In this document: positions 1 to 9,888 of the stretch, piece after piece | How the letters are laid out: each line of letters begins with the position of its first letter | Position numbering within the stretch: position 1 is the first letter of the stretch | NCBI RefSeq assembly: GCF_016462545.1 | Contig: NZ_JAEMTA010000015.1 | Location: 1 to 64,000 of the forward strand | Origin: Mycolicibacterium sp. | GTDB lineage: Bacteria > Actinomycetota > Actinomycetes > Mycobacteriales > Mycobacteriaceae | Direction: 5' to 3' | DNA: 64,000 nt | Notes under the pieces: generated by a model | The model's database searches: none | Told to the model about the DNA's origin: nothing | The model's input: only the letters and a program-made list of their open reading frames with translations | Translations under genes and position numbers: made by a program

Positions 1-1158
1 GGTCAATCGCCCGCCCCCAAACCGCCCGCGCCACCCAACCCGCGTGCTGACCTGGCCCAGCGCATCTCCGATGAGAAGGCGCTCCGTCAGAGCGCCGATC
101 AGCAGATCCAGCTCCTGGCCCTGCAATTTCAGGCGACTCGGTGCAATGACGAGGACGTGCTGGCGGGCAATGACGATCCGAATCTGCCGCTGGTGACCTG
201 CTCGCAGGACCACAAGCAGGTCTACCTGCTCGACAAGTCGATCATCAGCGGTGAGCAGATCGAGAGCGCCTCGTCCGGTCTCGATCAGCAGCGCGGCGAG
301 TACGTCGTCGACCTGCAGTTCAAGAGCGAGGGCGCGGACATCTGGGCGAACTTCACGGCCGCCAACGTCGGGACGCAGACGGCGTTCACCCTGGACTCGC
401 AGGTGGTCAGTGCCCCGCAGATCAACGAGGCGATCCCTGGCGGCCGCACGCAGATCACGGGACAGTTCACCCAGGACTCGGCCCGAGAGCTCGCGAACGT
501 GCTCAAGTACGGCTCGCTGCCGCTGTCGTTTGAGTCGTCGGAAGCCGAAACCGTCTCTGCCACACTGGGATTGACGTCGCTTCGGGCCGGCCTGGTCGCG
601 GGTGCGATCGGGCTCGGGCTGGTACTGCTGTACTCGCTGCTCTACTACCGCGTCCTTGGCCTGCTGACGGCGCTGTCGCTGGTTGCTTCTGGCGCCATGG
701 TGTTCGCGATCCTGGTACTGCTCGGTAGGTACATCGGCTACACGCTCGACCTTGCGGGTATCGCCGGTCTGATCATCGGTATCGGCACCACCGCGGACTC
801 GTTCGTGGTGTTCTTCGAACGCATCAAGGACGAAATCCGGGAGGGACGCTCCTTCCGGTCAGCCGTTCCGCGAGGCTGGGCGCGCGCCCGCAAGACGATT
901 CTCTCCGGCAACGCGGTGAGTTTCCTCTCTGCCGCGGTGCTCTACGTCCTGGCCATCGGACAGGTCAAGGGCTTCGCGTTCACACTCGGCCTGACCACCA
1001 TCCTCGACGTGGTGGTCGTGTTCCTGGTGACGTGGCCGCTGGTGTACCTGGCGTCCAAGTCGGCGATGCTGTCCAAACCGCGATTCAACGGTCTCGGTGC
1101 CGTGCAGCAGATCGCCCGCGAACGTCGCGCCGCCGCGACGCCAGTGGGAGGGAGGTAA
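1..1158 (+). CDS. secD: Protein translocase subunit SecD, C-terminal part (5' end outside window)
   Basis: The reading frame is open from base 1 and ends at 1158, so only about 385 C-terminal residues are present. SecD works with SecF in the inner membrane and uses the proton motive force to help finish SecYEG export. Visible are part of the periplasmic P1 region and the RND-type membrane domain: a helix near 590-650, the [20 protein letters not shown] segment (about 772-830), which is the conserved TM4/TM5 region of SecD, and two further C-terminal helices. secF begins four bases after the stop codon, so the two are co-transcribed and probably translationally coupled. Confidence 0.96.
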   Translation, partial: GQSPAPKPPAPPNPRADLAQRISDEKALRQSADQQIQLLALQFQATRCNDEDVLAGNDDPNLPLVTCSQDHKQVYLLDKSIISGEQIESASSGLDQQRGEYVVDLQFKSEGADIWANFTAANVGTQTAFTLDSQVVSAPQINEAIPGGRTQITGQFTQDSARELANVLKYGSLPLSFESSEAETVSATLGLTSLRAGLVAGAIGLGLVLLYSLLYYRVLGLLTALSLVASGAMVFAILVLLGRYIGYTLDLAGIAGLIIGIGTTADSFVVFFERIKDEIREGRSFRSAVPRGWARARKTILSGNAVSFLSAAVLYVLAIGQVKGFAFTLGLTTILDVVVVFLVTWPLVYLASKSAMLSKPRFNGLGAVQQIARERRAAATPVGGR

Positions 1159-1162
1159 CGAC

Positions 1163-2458
1163 ATGGCCAAGCACGAGTCCAAGGACGCGATCGACGACGC
1201 TTCGGATGAGGTAGTGGCAACGGACCCGGATGAGACGTCCACCGCCGAGGAACTGGGCGTATCCGGTTCCGCCGCACCGAAACACGGCTTCTTCGTCCGG
1301 CTGTACACCGGTACCGGTGCCTTCGACGTGGTCGGTAAGCGCAAGCTGTGGTTCGCCATCAGCGGCGCCATCTTCGCCGTCGCGGTCATCAGTATCCTGT
1401 TGCGCGGCTTCACCTTCGGCATCGACTTCGAAGGCGGTACCAAGGTATCGATGCCCGCCGCGGGTGCACAGGGGCAGGTGACGACCCAGCAGGTCGAGGA
1501 CGTCTTCTCCAAGACTCTCGGCAAGGCTCCCGAGTCCGTCGTGCAGGTCGGCAACGGCGCTTCGGCGACGATTCAGATTCGCGCCGAGACGCTGAGCAAC
1601 CCGGACACCGACAAGCTGCGGACGGCCCTGTTCGACGCGTTCCAGCCCAAGGGTGCCGACGGTCAGCCGAGCAAGCTGGCGGTCAGCGACTCTGCGGTGT
1701 CTGAAACCTGGGGCGGCCAGATCACCCAGAAGGCGCTCATCGCCCTGGTGGTCTTCCTGGTACTCGTCGCGATCTACATCGCGGTGCGCTACGAGCGCTA
1801 CATGGCTGTCGCGGCTCTCGCTGCGCTGGTCTTCGACCTCGTCGTCACCGCGGGCGTGTACTCACTCGTCGGGTTCGAGGTCACACCCGCGACGGTGATT
1901 GGTCTGCTGACGATTCTGGGCTTCTCGCTCTACGACACGGTCATCGTGTTCGACAAGGTGGAGGAGAACGTTCACGGCTTCGAGCACACCACCCGCCGAA
2001 CGTTCGCCGAGCAGGCCAACCTCGCGATCAACCAGACGTTCATGCGGTCGATCAACACGAGTCTGATCTCGGTGCTGCCGATCCTCGCGCTCATCGTGGT
2101 CGCGGTCTGGTTGCTCGGTGTGGGCACTCTGCAGGACCTCGCGATCGTGCAGTTGGTCGGCGTCATCGTCGGCACCTACTCGTCGATCTTCTTCGCCACG
2201 CCGCTCCTGGTCGCGATGCGGGAGCGGACCGATCTGGTGCGCAACCACACCCGTCGCGTCAACAATCGGCGCAAGGGTTCGTCGGCGAGGGCCGCGGTTT
2301 CCGAATCCGACTCGGACGCTGAGTCGGAGAAGGTATCGGTCGCAGCGTCTTCGGGTCGGTCGGTGCCGGCTACCCCTGCGCCTGACAAGCCGGTACCGGG
2401 TGCGAAGCCGGTCCGTCCCACCGGTAGGCCGTCGGGTAAGCGGAACGCCAGGCGGTAA
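1163..2458 (+). CDS. secF: Protein translocase subunit SecF
   Basis: 431 residues. The chosen ATG (MAKHESK) is preceded by a GGGAGG purine tract ending about six bases upstream; an in-frame opening at 1097 would overlap secD and lacks family similarity. The N-terminus is a charged, acidic cytoplasmic extension. The SecF core follows: a first helix, the FEGGTKV motif of SecD/SecF proteins, a periplasmic domain, and membrane helices with GFSLYDTVIVFDKVEEN, the conserved SecF TM4-TM5 signature. The C-terminal ~80 residues are a hydrophilic tail rich in Ser, Pro, Arg and Lys, as usual in mycobacteria. It partners SecD and lies in the secD-secF-lipoprotein-apt operon. Confidence 0.97.
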   Translation: MAKHESKDAIDDASDEVVATDPDETSTAEELGVSGSAAPKHGFFVRLYTGTGAFDVVGKRKLWFAISGAIFAVAVISILLRGFTFGIDFEGGTKVSMPAAGAQGQVTTQQVEDVFSKTLGKAPESVVQVGNGASATIQIRAETLSNPDTDKLRTALFDAFQPKGADGQPSKLAVSDSAVSETWGGQITQKALIALVVFLVLVAIYIAVRYERYMAVAALAALVFDLVVTAGVYSLVGFEVTPATVIGLLTILGFSLYDTVIVFDKVEENVHGFEHTTRRTFAEQANLAINQTFMRSINTSLISVLPILALIVVAVWLLGVGTLQDLAIVQLVGVIVGTYSSIFFATPLLVAMRERTDLVRNHTRRVNNRRKGSSARAAVSESDSDAESEKVSVAASSGRSVPATPAPDKPVPGAKPVRPTGRPSGKRNARR

Positions 2459-2464
2459 GCCTCG

Positions 2465-4120
2465 ATGATCAGCCGACCATGGCGCGCCGCCGTCCTCGCG
2501 GCCGTGATCACGCTGGTCGGTGTGGTCGGGCTGTCGGCGTGTGCGGGTGGGCCTGCCGACGAGATCGATTACGCGGTGGACGGGACGCTGGTCACCTACA
2601 ACACGACCACCGTGGCCGGTGCCGCCTCTGCCGGGCCGCAGGCGTTCGCCCGGGTGTTGACCGGATTCAACTATCACGGTCCCGAGGGGCAGGTAGTCGG
2701 CGACCGCGACTTCGGCACCATCGCCGTGGTGGGCCGTGCGCCGCTGGTGCTCGACTATCAGATCAGCGACGACGCCGTGTACTCCGACGGCAAACCGGTG
2801 ACGTGTGACGACATGGTGCTCGCATGGGCAGCACAGTCGGGCCGATTCCCGGGGTTCGACGCCGCCAGCCGAGCAGGCTACGGCGACGTGGCAAGCGTCG
2901 ACTGCGCGCCCGGCCAGAAGAAGGCCAGGGTGTCGTTCGCCCAGGACCGCGGATTCGTGGACTACGGGCAGCTGTTCGCCGCCACGACGCTGTTGCCGTC
3001 GCACGTCATCGCCGATGAACTCGGGGCAGGGGACGGCGCCGTGACCACCGCGCTGCAGACCGGAGACCTGCCGACGATCGATCGGATCGCGCAGCTGTGG
3101 AACACCGTCTGGAACCTGACGCCGGATCTCGATCTGAAGCGCTTTCCATCATCGGGCCCCTACAAGCTGAGCTCGGTCAGTGACGATGGCGCCGTCGTGC
3201 TGGTCGCCAACGACAAGTGGTGGGGCGCCAAGGCCGTCACCGGCAAGATCACCGTGTGGCCGCGGGGCGCCGACGTCCAGGAACGTGTCAACTCGGGCGA
3301 CTACGACGTCGTCGACGTGGCGGCGGGGTCGTCCGGCACGTTGAATTTGCCGAGTGACTACGTTCGCACCGACAGCCCGTCCGCCGGCGTCGAGCAACTC
3401 ATCTTCGCGCCGAGTGGGCCGCTGCTGAACCCGGCGGCACGACGTGCGTTGGCGTTGTGCACGCCCCGGGACCACATCGCGCAGAACGCCGAGGTGCCGA
3501 TCGCCAACAGCCGACTCAACCCCACCGCCGAGGATTCCATCACGGCCGCCGAGAGCGCGGCCGAGGGCGGCCGGTTCAGCACGTCCGACCCGGTGGCCGC
3601 GCGGGAAGCGCTCGGCGGGAATCCGCTGACGGTGCGCATCGGCTACCAGAGTCCCAATGCGCGACTTGCCGCCACCGTGGGCACCATCGCCCGCGCCTGC
3701 GAACCGGCGGGCATCACCGTTGCGGATGCGTCCTCGGATGCGGTCGGCCCAGAGACGTTGCGGGACAACCAGATCGACGTGCTGATTGCGAGTACCGGCG
3801 GATCGGCGGGCAGTGGATCGACGGGATCGTCGGCGATGGATGCCTACGACCTCTTCAGTGGCAACGGCAACAACCTGTCCGGTTATGCGAACGAGCAGGT
3901 GGACGGTGTCATCGGCTCTCTCGCGGTGACGGCGGATCCGAAGGAGCTGGCCCGGTTGCTGGGGGAGGGCGCCCCCGTACTGTGGGACGACATGCCCACC
4001 CTTCCGCTCTACCGCCAGCAGCGAACCCTGCTCACATCGACGAAGATGACTGCCGTGAGCAGCAATCCGACTCGGTGGGGGGCAGGGTGGAACATGGACC
4101 GTTGGGCGTTGGCACGATGA
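2465..4120 (+). CDS. Peptide ABC-transporter-type substrate-binding lipoprotein (Rv2585c-like)
   Basis: 551 residues. A signal peptide ends in the lipobox LSAC with the acylated cysteine at residue 26, so this is an exported lipoprotein. The rest has the layout of family 5 solute-binding proteins (DppA/OppA type): a [11 protein letters not shown] segment and the SGPYKL motif near the middle. No permease or ATPase is nearby; instead it sits between secF and apt, the position of Rv2585c in M. tuberculosis, so it may serve an unlinked transporter or act alone. It starts six bases after secF and its stop overlaps the apt start as ATGA. The substrate is unknown. Confidence 0.86.
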   Translation: MISRPWRAAVLAAVITLVGVVGLSACAGGPADEIDYAVDGTLVTYNTTTVAGAASAGPQAFARVLTGFNYHGPEGQVVGDRDFGTIAVVGRAPLVLDYQISDDAVYSDGKPVTCDDMVLAWAAQSGRFPGFDAASRAGYGDVASVDCAPGQKKARVSFAQDRGFVDYGQLFAATTLLPSHVIADELGAGDGAVTTALQTGDLPTIDRIAQLWNTVWNLTPDLDLKRFPSSGPYKLSSVSDDGAVVLVANDKWWGAKAVTGKITVWPRGADVQERVNSGDYDVVDVAAGSSGTLNLPSDYVRTDSPSAGVEQLIFAPSGPLLNPAARRALALCTPRDHIAQNAEVPIANSRLNPTAEDSITAAESAAEGGRFSTSDPVAAREALGGNPLTVRIGYQSPNARLAATVGTIARACEPAGITVADASSDAVGPETLRDNQIDVLIASTGGSAGSGSTGSSAMDAYDLFSGNGNNLSGYANEQVDGVIGSLAVTADPKELARLLGEGAPVLWDDMPTLPLYRQQRTLLTSTKMTAVSSNPTRWGAGWNMDRWALAR

Positions 4121-4641
4121 GCGAAGTTCGCGCCGTGATCGCGTCGCTGATGCGCGAGGTGCCCGACTTTCCCGAACCGGGCATCCAGTTCAAGGACCTC
4201 ACCCCGGTGCTCGCCGATGCGAGGGGCCTGGCTGTCGTGACGGATGCCCTCGCCGCCGTCGCGGAAGACGTGGACCTGGTGGCGGGCATCGATGCCCGCG
4301 GCTTCCTGCTCGGAGCTGCCGTCGCGACGCGACTAGGTACCGGCGTGCTGGCTGTGCGCAAGGGCGGCAAGCTGCCGCCGCCGGTGCACGGCGAGAGCTA
4401 CGCCCTGGAGTACGGCACCGCGACACTGGAGATTCCGGCGGACGGAATGGAACTGGCGGGACTGCGCGTTCTGCTCATCGACGACGTTTTGGCCACCGGC
4501 GGGACGCTGGCCGCGGCGGCGAAGCTGCTGAGAACCGGTGGCGCAACCGTGACGGGCTCGGCGGTGGTACTGGAACTCGCAGCCCTCGAGGGACGGGCGA
4601 AGCTGCCAGACGTGGCGGTCGCCAGCCTGTACGTGGTGTGA
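4117..4641 (+). CDS. apt: Adenine phosphoribosyltransferase
   Basis: 174 residues. It salvages adenine with PRPP to give AMP and pyrophosphate in the cytosol. The start ATG overlaps the stop of the upstream lipoprotein gene (ATGA). The N-terminal motif [18 protein letters not shown] and the PRPP-binding loop [17 protein letters not shown] (about residues 118-134) are textbook type-I phosphoribosyltransferase features, and the length is normal. Its location just upstream of rel joins purine salvage to (p)ppGpp metabolism, an arrangement common in actinobacteria. Confidence 0.96.
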   Translation: MSEVRAVIASLMREVPDFPEPGIQFKDLTPVLADARGLAVVTDALAAVAEDVDLVAGIDARGFLLGAAVATRLGTGVLAVRKGGKLPPPVHGESYALEYGTATLEIPADGMELAGLRVLLIDDVLATGGTLAAAAKLLRTGGATVTGSAVVLELAALEGRAKLPDVAVASLYVV

Positions 4642-4694
4642 TGAGCGCTTGCGCGAAGAACAGATGACTGGGCATGAGCGCTTGCGCGAAGAAC
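4641..4694 (+). repeat. Two direct copies of a 21-bp motif between apt and rel
   Basis: The 21-bp sequence starting ATGAGCGCTTGCG occurs at 4641-4661 and again, identical, at 4674-4694, a period of 33 bp. The first copy begins on the last base of the apt stop codon. Each copy contains an ATG. I recall similar words at the ends of other mycobacterial genes, but that is memory and not a search result. Confidence 0.8.
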
Positions 4695-4753
4695 TGAAGG
4701 GCTAGCAGGGATATTCTCGACGGAGTACCCGAGCGGGTCAGGAGGTGGTCACG

Positions 4754-7099
4754 GTGGCGGACGATCAGGCGCTGACGCAAACGCAGCCGATGCCGATCAT
4801 CGTCCCCGACGCGGTTCCACCCGAGGGTGCGAAGAGTTCGTCGAGCGCATCACGACGGGTGCGGGCGCGCCTGGCTCGACGGATGACTTCGCAGCGCAGC
4901 GCGGTGAACCCCGTCCTCGAGCCGCTGGTGGCGGTGCACCGAGAGGTCTACCCGAAAGCTGACCTGGCGCTGCTGCAGCGTGCCTACGCGGTGGCCGAGC
5001 AGCGTCACGCCGACCAGTTGCGCCGCTCCGGCGATCCCTACATCACCCACCCGCTGGCGGTGGCCAACATCCTGGCCGAACTCGGCATGGACACCACGAC
5101 GCTCGTGGCGGCTCTGCTTCACGACACGGTGGAGGACACCGGCTACACGCTAGAGGCCCTGACGAGCGACTTCGGCGTCGAGGTCGGTCATCTGGTGGAC
5201 GGCGTCACCAAGCTCGACAAGGTCGTGTTGGGCAATGCGGCCGAGGGCGAGACCATTCGCAAGATGATCATTGCGATGGCGCGTGATCCCCGGGTGCTGG
5301 TCATCAAGGTGGCCGATCGCCTGCACAATATGCGCACCATGCGATTCCTGCCGCCGGAGAAGCAGGCGCGCAAGGCGCGTGAGACTCTCGAAGTGATTGC
5401 CCCCCTTGCGCATCGGCTGGGCATGGCGACCGTCAAGTGGGAACTCGAGGACCTGTCGTTCGCCATCTTGCACCCGAAGAAGTACGAGGAGATCGTCCGG
5501 CTGGTCGCCGACCGGGCTCCGTCGCGGGATACCTACCTGGCGAAGGTGCGCGCCGAGATCGCCAATACCGTCAACTCGTCGAAGATCAATGCGACCGTCG
5601 AGGGCAGGCCGAAGCACTACTGGTCGATCTATCAGAAGATGATCGTCAAGGGCCGCGACTTCGACGAGATCCACGACCTGGTCGGTGTGCGGATCCTGTG
5701 CGACGAGATCCGGGACTGTTACGCCGCCGTCGGCGCGGTGCACTCGCTATGGCAGCCGATGGCGGGCCGGTTCAAGGACTACATCGCCCAGCCTCGCTAC
5801 GGCGTCTACCAGTCGCTGCACACCACGGTCGTCGGGCCCGAGGGCAAGCCGCTGGAGGTGCAGATCCGCACCCGTGACATGCACCGCACCGCCGAGTACG
5901 GCATCGCGGCGCATTGGCGGTACAAGGAAGCCAAGGGCCGCAACGGGGTTCCCGCGAACAATGCCGCTGCCGAGATCGACGACATGGCGTGGATGCGCCA
6001 GCTCCTCGACTGGCAGCGGGAGGCCGCCGATCCCGGCGAGTTCCTCGAGTCGCTGCGCTACGACCTCGCCGTGCAGGAGATCTTCGTCTTCACCCCCAAG
6101 GGTGACGTCATCACGCTGCCGACGGGTTCGACGCCGGTGGACTTCGCCTACGCCGTGCACACCGAGGTCGGTCACCGCTGCATCGGGGCGCGCGTCAACG
6201 GCCGGCTCGTGGCGCTGGAACGCAAGCTCGAGAACGGCGAAGTGGTCGAGGTATTCACGTCGAAGGCCCTGAATGCGGGCCCGTCGCGGGACTGGCAGAC
6301 GTTCGTGGTGTCACCGCGGGCCAAGGCCAAGATCCGACAGTGGTTCGCCAAGGAGCGGCGCGAGGAGGCGCTCGAATCCGGCAAGGACTCGATCGCGCGC
6401 GAGGTGCGGCGCGGTGGACTTCCGTTGCAGCGCTTGATGAACGGCGAGTCGATGGCGGCGTTGGCGCGTGAGCTGCGCTACGTCGACGTGTCGTCGTTGT
6501 ACACCGCGGTCGGCGAGGGCCACGTCTCGGCGCGCCACGTGGTGCAGCGGTTGCTCGCTCAACTCGGCGGAGACGACGAGGCCGAGGACGAGATCGCCGA
6601 GCGGTCGACGCCAGCGACCATGCCGGTACGTCAACGCACCAGCGATGACGTCGGTGTCGCGGTGCCGGGCGCGCCCGGCGTGCTGTGCAAGCTGGCCAAG
6701 TGCTGCACGCCGGTGCCCGGTGACAACATCTTGGGCTTCGTCACGCGCGGTGGCGGGGTCAGTGTGCACCGCACCGACTGCACCAATGCCACGTCATTGC
6801 AACAACAGTCGGAACGCATCATCGACGTCAAGTGGGCGCCGTCCCCGTCGTCGGTCTTCCTCGTCGCGATTCAAGTGGAGGCCCTCGACCGTCATCGACT
6901 GCTGTCCGACGTGACCCGCGTGCTGGCCGACGAGAAGGTCAACATCCTGTCGGCGTCGGTCGCGACGTCGAACGACCGGGTGGCCATCAGCCGGTTCACC
7001 TTCGAGATGGGCGACCCCAAGCATCTCGGCCACGTGCTGAACGTGGTGCGCAACGTGGAGGGCGTCTACGACGTGTACCGGGTGACCTCGGCGGCCTGA
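4754..7099 (+). CDS. rel: Bifunctional (p)ppGpp synthetase/hydrolase (Rel)
   Basis: 781 residues. It makes pppGpp/ppGpp from ATP and GTP/GDP under starvation and hydrolyses it again. Domains in order: HD hydrolase with the HDTVEDT motif (His at about 123), RelA/SpoT synthetase with [14 protein letters not shown] and the [11 protein letters not shown] segment, TGS domain ([24 protein letters not shown]), a Cys-containing conserved region ([11 protein letters not shown]), and a C-terminal ACT domain. The GTG at 4754 is chosen because AGGAGG (4740-4745) lies eight bases upstream; an in-frame GTG at 4745 would sit inside that ribosome-binding site. The resulting N-terminus (MADDQ) resembles M. 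tuberculosis Rel (MAEDQ). Confidence 0.97.
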   Translation: MADDQALTQTQPMPIIVPDAVPPEGAKSSSSASRRVRARLARRMTSQRSAVNPVLEPLVAVHREVYPKADLALLQRAYAVAEQRHADQLRRSGDPYITHPLAVANILAELGMDTTTLVAALLHDTVEDTGYTLEALTSDFGVEVGHLVDGVTKLDKVVLGNAAEGETIRKMIIAMARDPRVLVIKVADRLHNMRTMRFLPPEKQARKARETLEVIAPLAHRLGMATVKWELEDLSFAILHPKKYEEIVRLVADRAPSRDTYLAKVRAEIANTVNSSKINATVEGRPKHYWSIYQKMIVKGRDFDEIHDLVGVRILCDEIRDCYAAVGAVHSLWQPMAGRFKDYIAQPRYGVYQSLHTTVVGPEGKPLEVQIRTRDMHRTAEYGIAAHWRYKEAKGRNGVPANNAAAEIDDMAWMRQLLDWQREAADPGEFLESLRYDLAVQEIFVFTPKGDVITLPTGSTPVDFAYAVHTEVGHRCIGARVNGRLVALERKLENGEVVEVFTSKALNAGPSRDWQTFVVSPRAKAKIRQWFAKERREEALESGKDSIAREVRRGGLPLQRLMNGESMAALARELRYVDVSSLYTAVGEGHVSARHVVQRLLAQLGGDDEAEDEIAERSTPATMPVRQRTSDDVGVAVPGAPGVLCKLAKCCTPVPGDNILGFVTRGGGVSVHRTDCTNATSLQQQSERIIDVKWAPSPSSVFLVAIQVEALDRHRLLSDVTRVLADEKVNILSASVATSNDRVAISRFTFEMGDPKHLGHVLNVVRNVEGVYDVYRVTSAA

Positions 7100-7172
7100 C
7101 GCCGAGCGGCCAGTTGTCACACGGTTTTCGCCGTTTTCCGTGCCACAGGTGGCCACTCGCGGGAGTCGAGGG

Positions 7173-8372
7173 CTAGCGGGTCCGAGTCGTGATCGCACCG
7201 ATGCCTGCGGCGATCAGGCACGCTATCGCCACCGCGTAGGCGAACCACGGGAACACCTCGCCCAGCGGCCAGCGGGTCGCTGCCCAACCGGCCACGATGG
7301 TGGGTACCGCCATTGCCGTGTACGCGATCAGGTAGAAGGCCGACATCGTCTCACCGCGCCGGTCGGAGGGCACGACGTGCGATAGATGCCGCAGCGAGCC
7401 GCCGAAGCCGAGCCCGAATGCAGCGCCGAGGACGGCGGCGGCCACGAGCACCAATGGCCAGCTGTGGGTGGCCAATACGGGCACCGTGAGGATGAGCGCG
7501 ATTGCCATGCCGACGTCGCCGACGATCGCCGATCGGCGGGCGGGCACCCTGGTCGAGAACAGTTGGGCCATGGCCGCCGAGAACGCCGTCGTGCCGACCA
7601 CCGCGCCGCCGAACACCAGATTGTGGACGTGGGTCTGTTGCGCGGCCAGTGACGGGTAGAGCGAGAGCAGTACGCCGAGCACCGACCACGACGCCGTCAC
7701 CCCGAGGGCGGCGAACCAGAAGTCACCGCGAATCTCAGCGGGCACGGCGGGTTTCGCGATCCGAATCGGTCCACGGGTTCGCGATTGATGGGGCTCCCGT
7801 AGCGCGACGAGGCCGATGCCGAGAAGCGCACAGATCACCGCGACGATCGCGTATGGCGTGCGCATCGGATGTGGTGCGTACTGCGCCAGCAGCGCCGAGC
7901 CGACGATGGCGACCGTCATCCCGATGTTGAAGCTGACACCGCTCAGCTGACCCGACCGAACGCCGTGATCGGGTCGCAGATCCAGCAGAGCCGCGGCGCC
8001 CGCCACGACGATCGAGCCGACGGCGGCACCGTGAATGATTCTGGCCACCAACAACATTGCCATGTCATCTGCGATGAGGAACACGCCGAGTCCGACGATC
8101 ATTGCCACCAGGGCGCCCAGGAGCACCGGTTTGCGTCCGACGACGTCGGAGATTCTGCCCGACACCAGGACCGCGCCGAGGGCAGCGACGGCGTAGACGG
8201 CGAACACGATGGTGGTGGCGAGAGGGGAGAGGTGCCACTGCTCCTCGTACATCCCGTAGAGCGGCGCGGGGAGCCCTGATACGCCCAGCGCGACACCGCT
8301 GAGAATCAGCAGCAGCGTGTACGCCCCGCGCTGCGCGTCGTCGGTCACCCGCTCGGTCGAGACCACTGCCAC
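7173..8372 (-). CDS. MFS transporter
   Basis: 399 residues, GTG start, about twelve hydrophobic helices. The loop between helices 2 and 3 carries GRISDVVGRKPVL, the MFS motif A, so this is a major facilitator superfamily permease, most likely a drug or metabolite proton antiporter. It is convergent with rel and divergent from an ArsR-type regulator whose palindromic operator lies in the 98-bp shared upstream region. That pairing suggests the regulator controls the pump in response to the exported compound. The substrate cannot be read from sequence. Confidence 0.88.
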   Translation of the reverse strand: MAVVSTERVTDDAQRGAYTLLLILSGVALGVSGLPAPLYGMYEEQWHLSPLATTIVFAVYAVAALGAVLVSGRISDVVGRKPVLLGALVAMIVGLGVFLIADDMAMLLVARIIHGAAVGSIVVAGAAALLDLRPDHGVRSGQLSGVSFNIGMTVAIVGSALLAQYAPHPMRTPYAIVAVICALLGIGLVALREPHQSRTRGPIRIAKPAVPAEIRGDFWFAALGVTASWSVLGVLLSLYPSLAAQQTHVHNLVFGGAVVGTTAFSAAMAQLFSTRVPARRSAIVGDVGMAIALILTVPVLATHSWPLVLVAAAVLGAAFGLGFGGSLRHLSHVVPSDRRGETMSAFYLIAYTAMAVPTIVAGWAATRWPLGEVFPWFAYAVAIACLIAAGIGAITTRTR

Positions 8373-8427
8373 GAGCCCTCCTCGACGACCAAGTTCGACG
8401 GACGTCGAACCCGATCGAGAGTACGCT

Positions 8428-8449
8428 CGGTTTGATGAACATCAAACCG
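8428..8449. promoter_or_regulatory. Perfect palindrome, candidate ArsR-family operator
   Basis: Arms CGGTTTGATG (8428-8437) and CATCAAACCG (8440-8449) are exact reverse complements around AA. It lies between the divergent MFS gene (start 8372) and the regulator (start 8471), 22 bp upstream of the regulator's preferred start. Symmetry and position fit an autoregulatory site that also controls the pump. This is inference; binding is not shown. Confidence 0.75.
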
Positions 8450-8470
8450 ACGGTGACGGAGGACACGACG

Positions 8471-8788
8471 GTGGCACCTTCGCGGGTCGCCGGCGTGCAG
8501 CAACTGCTGGTCGCCCTCGCGGATCCGGTCCGGCTGGAAATGGTGCGACGACTCGTCAACGCCGGGTCGCCGATGCCCTGCGCCCTGCTCTACGACGGCA
8601 TCAACAAATCGACCGCCACGCATCACTTCAAGGCCCTGCGCGAGGCGGGCCTCACCGAGCGGCTGGTGATCGACGGGCACACCCACCAGCGGTTGCGGGT
8701 CGACCAGGTCGAGGAAGCGGTACCAGGACTACTGGCGTCGATCGTGGGAGGCGTCAACCGCGAAGTGACCTCGCGCGCCGGTTCCTAG
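8471..8788 (+). CDS. ArsR-family winged-helix transcriptional regulator
   Basis: 105 residues from GTG 8471. This start has GGAGG at 8458-8462 with an eight-base spacer; the longer alternative ATG at 8435 would lie inside the palindromic operator. The protein is a compact winged helix: LADPVRLEMVRRL is the typical ArsR helix, and the recognition helix KSTATHHFKALREAG is near residues 46-60. The ELCVC metal-binding motif of true ArsR/SmtB sensors is absent and only one cysteine is present, so an organic ligand is more likely than a metal. It is divergent from the MFS gene, and its stop overlaps the convergent cyclophilin stop as CTAG. Confidence 0.88.
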   Translation: MAPSRVAGVQQLLVALADPVRLEMVRRLVNAGSPMPCALLYDGINKSTATHHFKALREAGLTERLVIDGHTHQRLRVDQVEEAVPGLLASIVGGVNREVTSRAGS

Positions 8789-9867
8789 TCCAACCGAACC
8801 GACTCGATCGTCACGGGGTTCGCGGGCTTGCCGTCGTCACTGCCGCCTTGGACGCCGCGTGCCGCGATCGCGTCGACGACGGCCAGCCCCGTCTCGTCGA
8901 CGGAGCCGAACACCGTGTAGGTCGGGGGAAGCTGCGAGTCCTCGTACACCAGGAAGAACTGACTGCCGTTGGTCCCCTGGCCGGCATTCGCCATGGCCAA
9001 CGTCCCCCGCGGGTAGATCACCGGTGTCTGCAACGCCGGGTCGGCGAGACGATACTGATTGCTCGGGTACTCGTTGGGGAAGCGATACCCGGGTCCGCCG
9101 CTGCCGTCCCCTGCCGGGTCGCCGCACTGCAGCACACCGAGGGTGCTCGAGGTGGTCAGCCGATGACACGGGGTCTTGTCGAAGAAGCCCTGCTGAGCCA
9201 GGCTGACGAAGCTGTTGACCGTGCAGGGCGACTTGCCGTTGTCGAGGCGCACACCAATTGCGCCGTCGTTGGTGACGATCGTGGCGTCGACCGTGTCGGG
9301 CGTGGTCGGGACGCGGCCGGTGCGCGGCGGGTTGACGGGCTTGCTGGTCTTCTCCGTCGTCGCCGGATACTGGCAGTTCGTGCCGAGCGTCGCCGACGGC
9401 TTGAAGGGCGGCAGTGGCCCCACCGGAGGCGGCGAGCCGGTGATGACGGAGGGCGGATGACGCCCGTCGAAGTCCTGAGCCACGCGGACGATCAAGGCGG
9501 CGAAGGCAATCGTGACGACGACGGCGATGACGGTCAGCACCGCCACGACGTAGCTGATCACCAGGCCGGCGATGGCGAGGCCGTGGCCGCCCTCGTGGTT
9601 CTTCCTGATCTGGGACAGGGACATGTGGCCGAACACGATGCCCAACGGGAAGAACAAGAACGCACAGACCAGCGAGGCGATGGCCAGGCCGTTGGTGTGC
9701 TGTGGTGGCGGAAGGGGTTGCGGCGGTGGATAACCCGGGTAGTACGGCGGCGGACCGGGTGCGCCGAACCCGTAGCCGTAGTGGTCAGGACCAGCGCCGC
9801 CAGCGGCGCCTGACTCCGGAGGCGTCGGGGGGTACTCCCCGTAGGGCGGGGGAGGCGGGATGGTCAC
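8785..9867 (-). CDS. Membrane-anchored cyclophilin-type peptidyl-prolyl isomerase with Pro-rich and DUF4190 regions
   Basis: 360 residues, GTG start. Residues 1-55 are rich in Pro, Tyr and Gly (PPPPPYG). A DUF4190-like pair of membrane helices follows (about 60-130, TNGLAIASLVCAFLFFPLG...). From about 185 there is a cyclophilin domain with CHRLTTS, GGPGYRFPNEYP, GTLAMAN and GSQFFL. The catalytic Arg (in CHRL) and Gln (in GSQFF) are present, while the Trp and His of human CypA are replaced. The domain should lie outside the membrane. It is a tandem paralogue of the next gene; I know only one such gene (Rv2582) at this place in M. tuberculosis. Confidence 0.9.
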   Translation of the reverse strand: MTIPPPPPYGEYPPTPPESGAAGGAGPDHYGYGFGAPGPPPYYPGYPPPQPLPPPQHTNGLAIASLVCAFLFFPLGIVFGHMSLSQIRKNHEGGHGLAIAGLVISYVVAVLTVIAVVVTIAFAALIVRVAQDFDGRHPPSVITGSPPPVGPLPPFKPSATLGTNCQYPATTEKTSKPVNPPRTGRVPTTPDTVDATIVTNDGAIGVRLDNGKSPCTVNSFVSLAQQGFFDKTPCHRLTTSSTLGVLQCGDPAGDGSGGPGYRFPNEYPSNQYRLADPALQTPVIYPRGTLAMANAGQGTNGSQFFLVYEDSQLPPTYTVFGSVDETGLAVVDAIAARGVQGGSDDGKPANPVTIESVRLD

Positions 9868-9888
9868 GGTGGTCGGCCCGGTTCGACG

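Noticed and set aside
7100..7172. Possible terminator between convergent rel and MFS genes
   Set aside because: I could not find a convincing stem or T-run in these 73 bases.
8317..9813. Plus-strand open frame of about 498 codons over the MFS start, regulator and cyclophilin
   Set aside because: It crosses three well-supported genes in other frames and looks like GC-driven noise.
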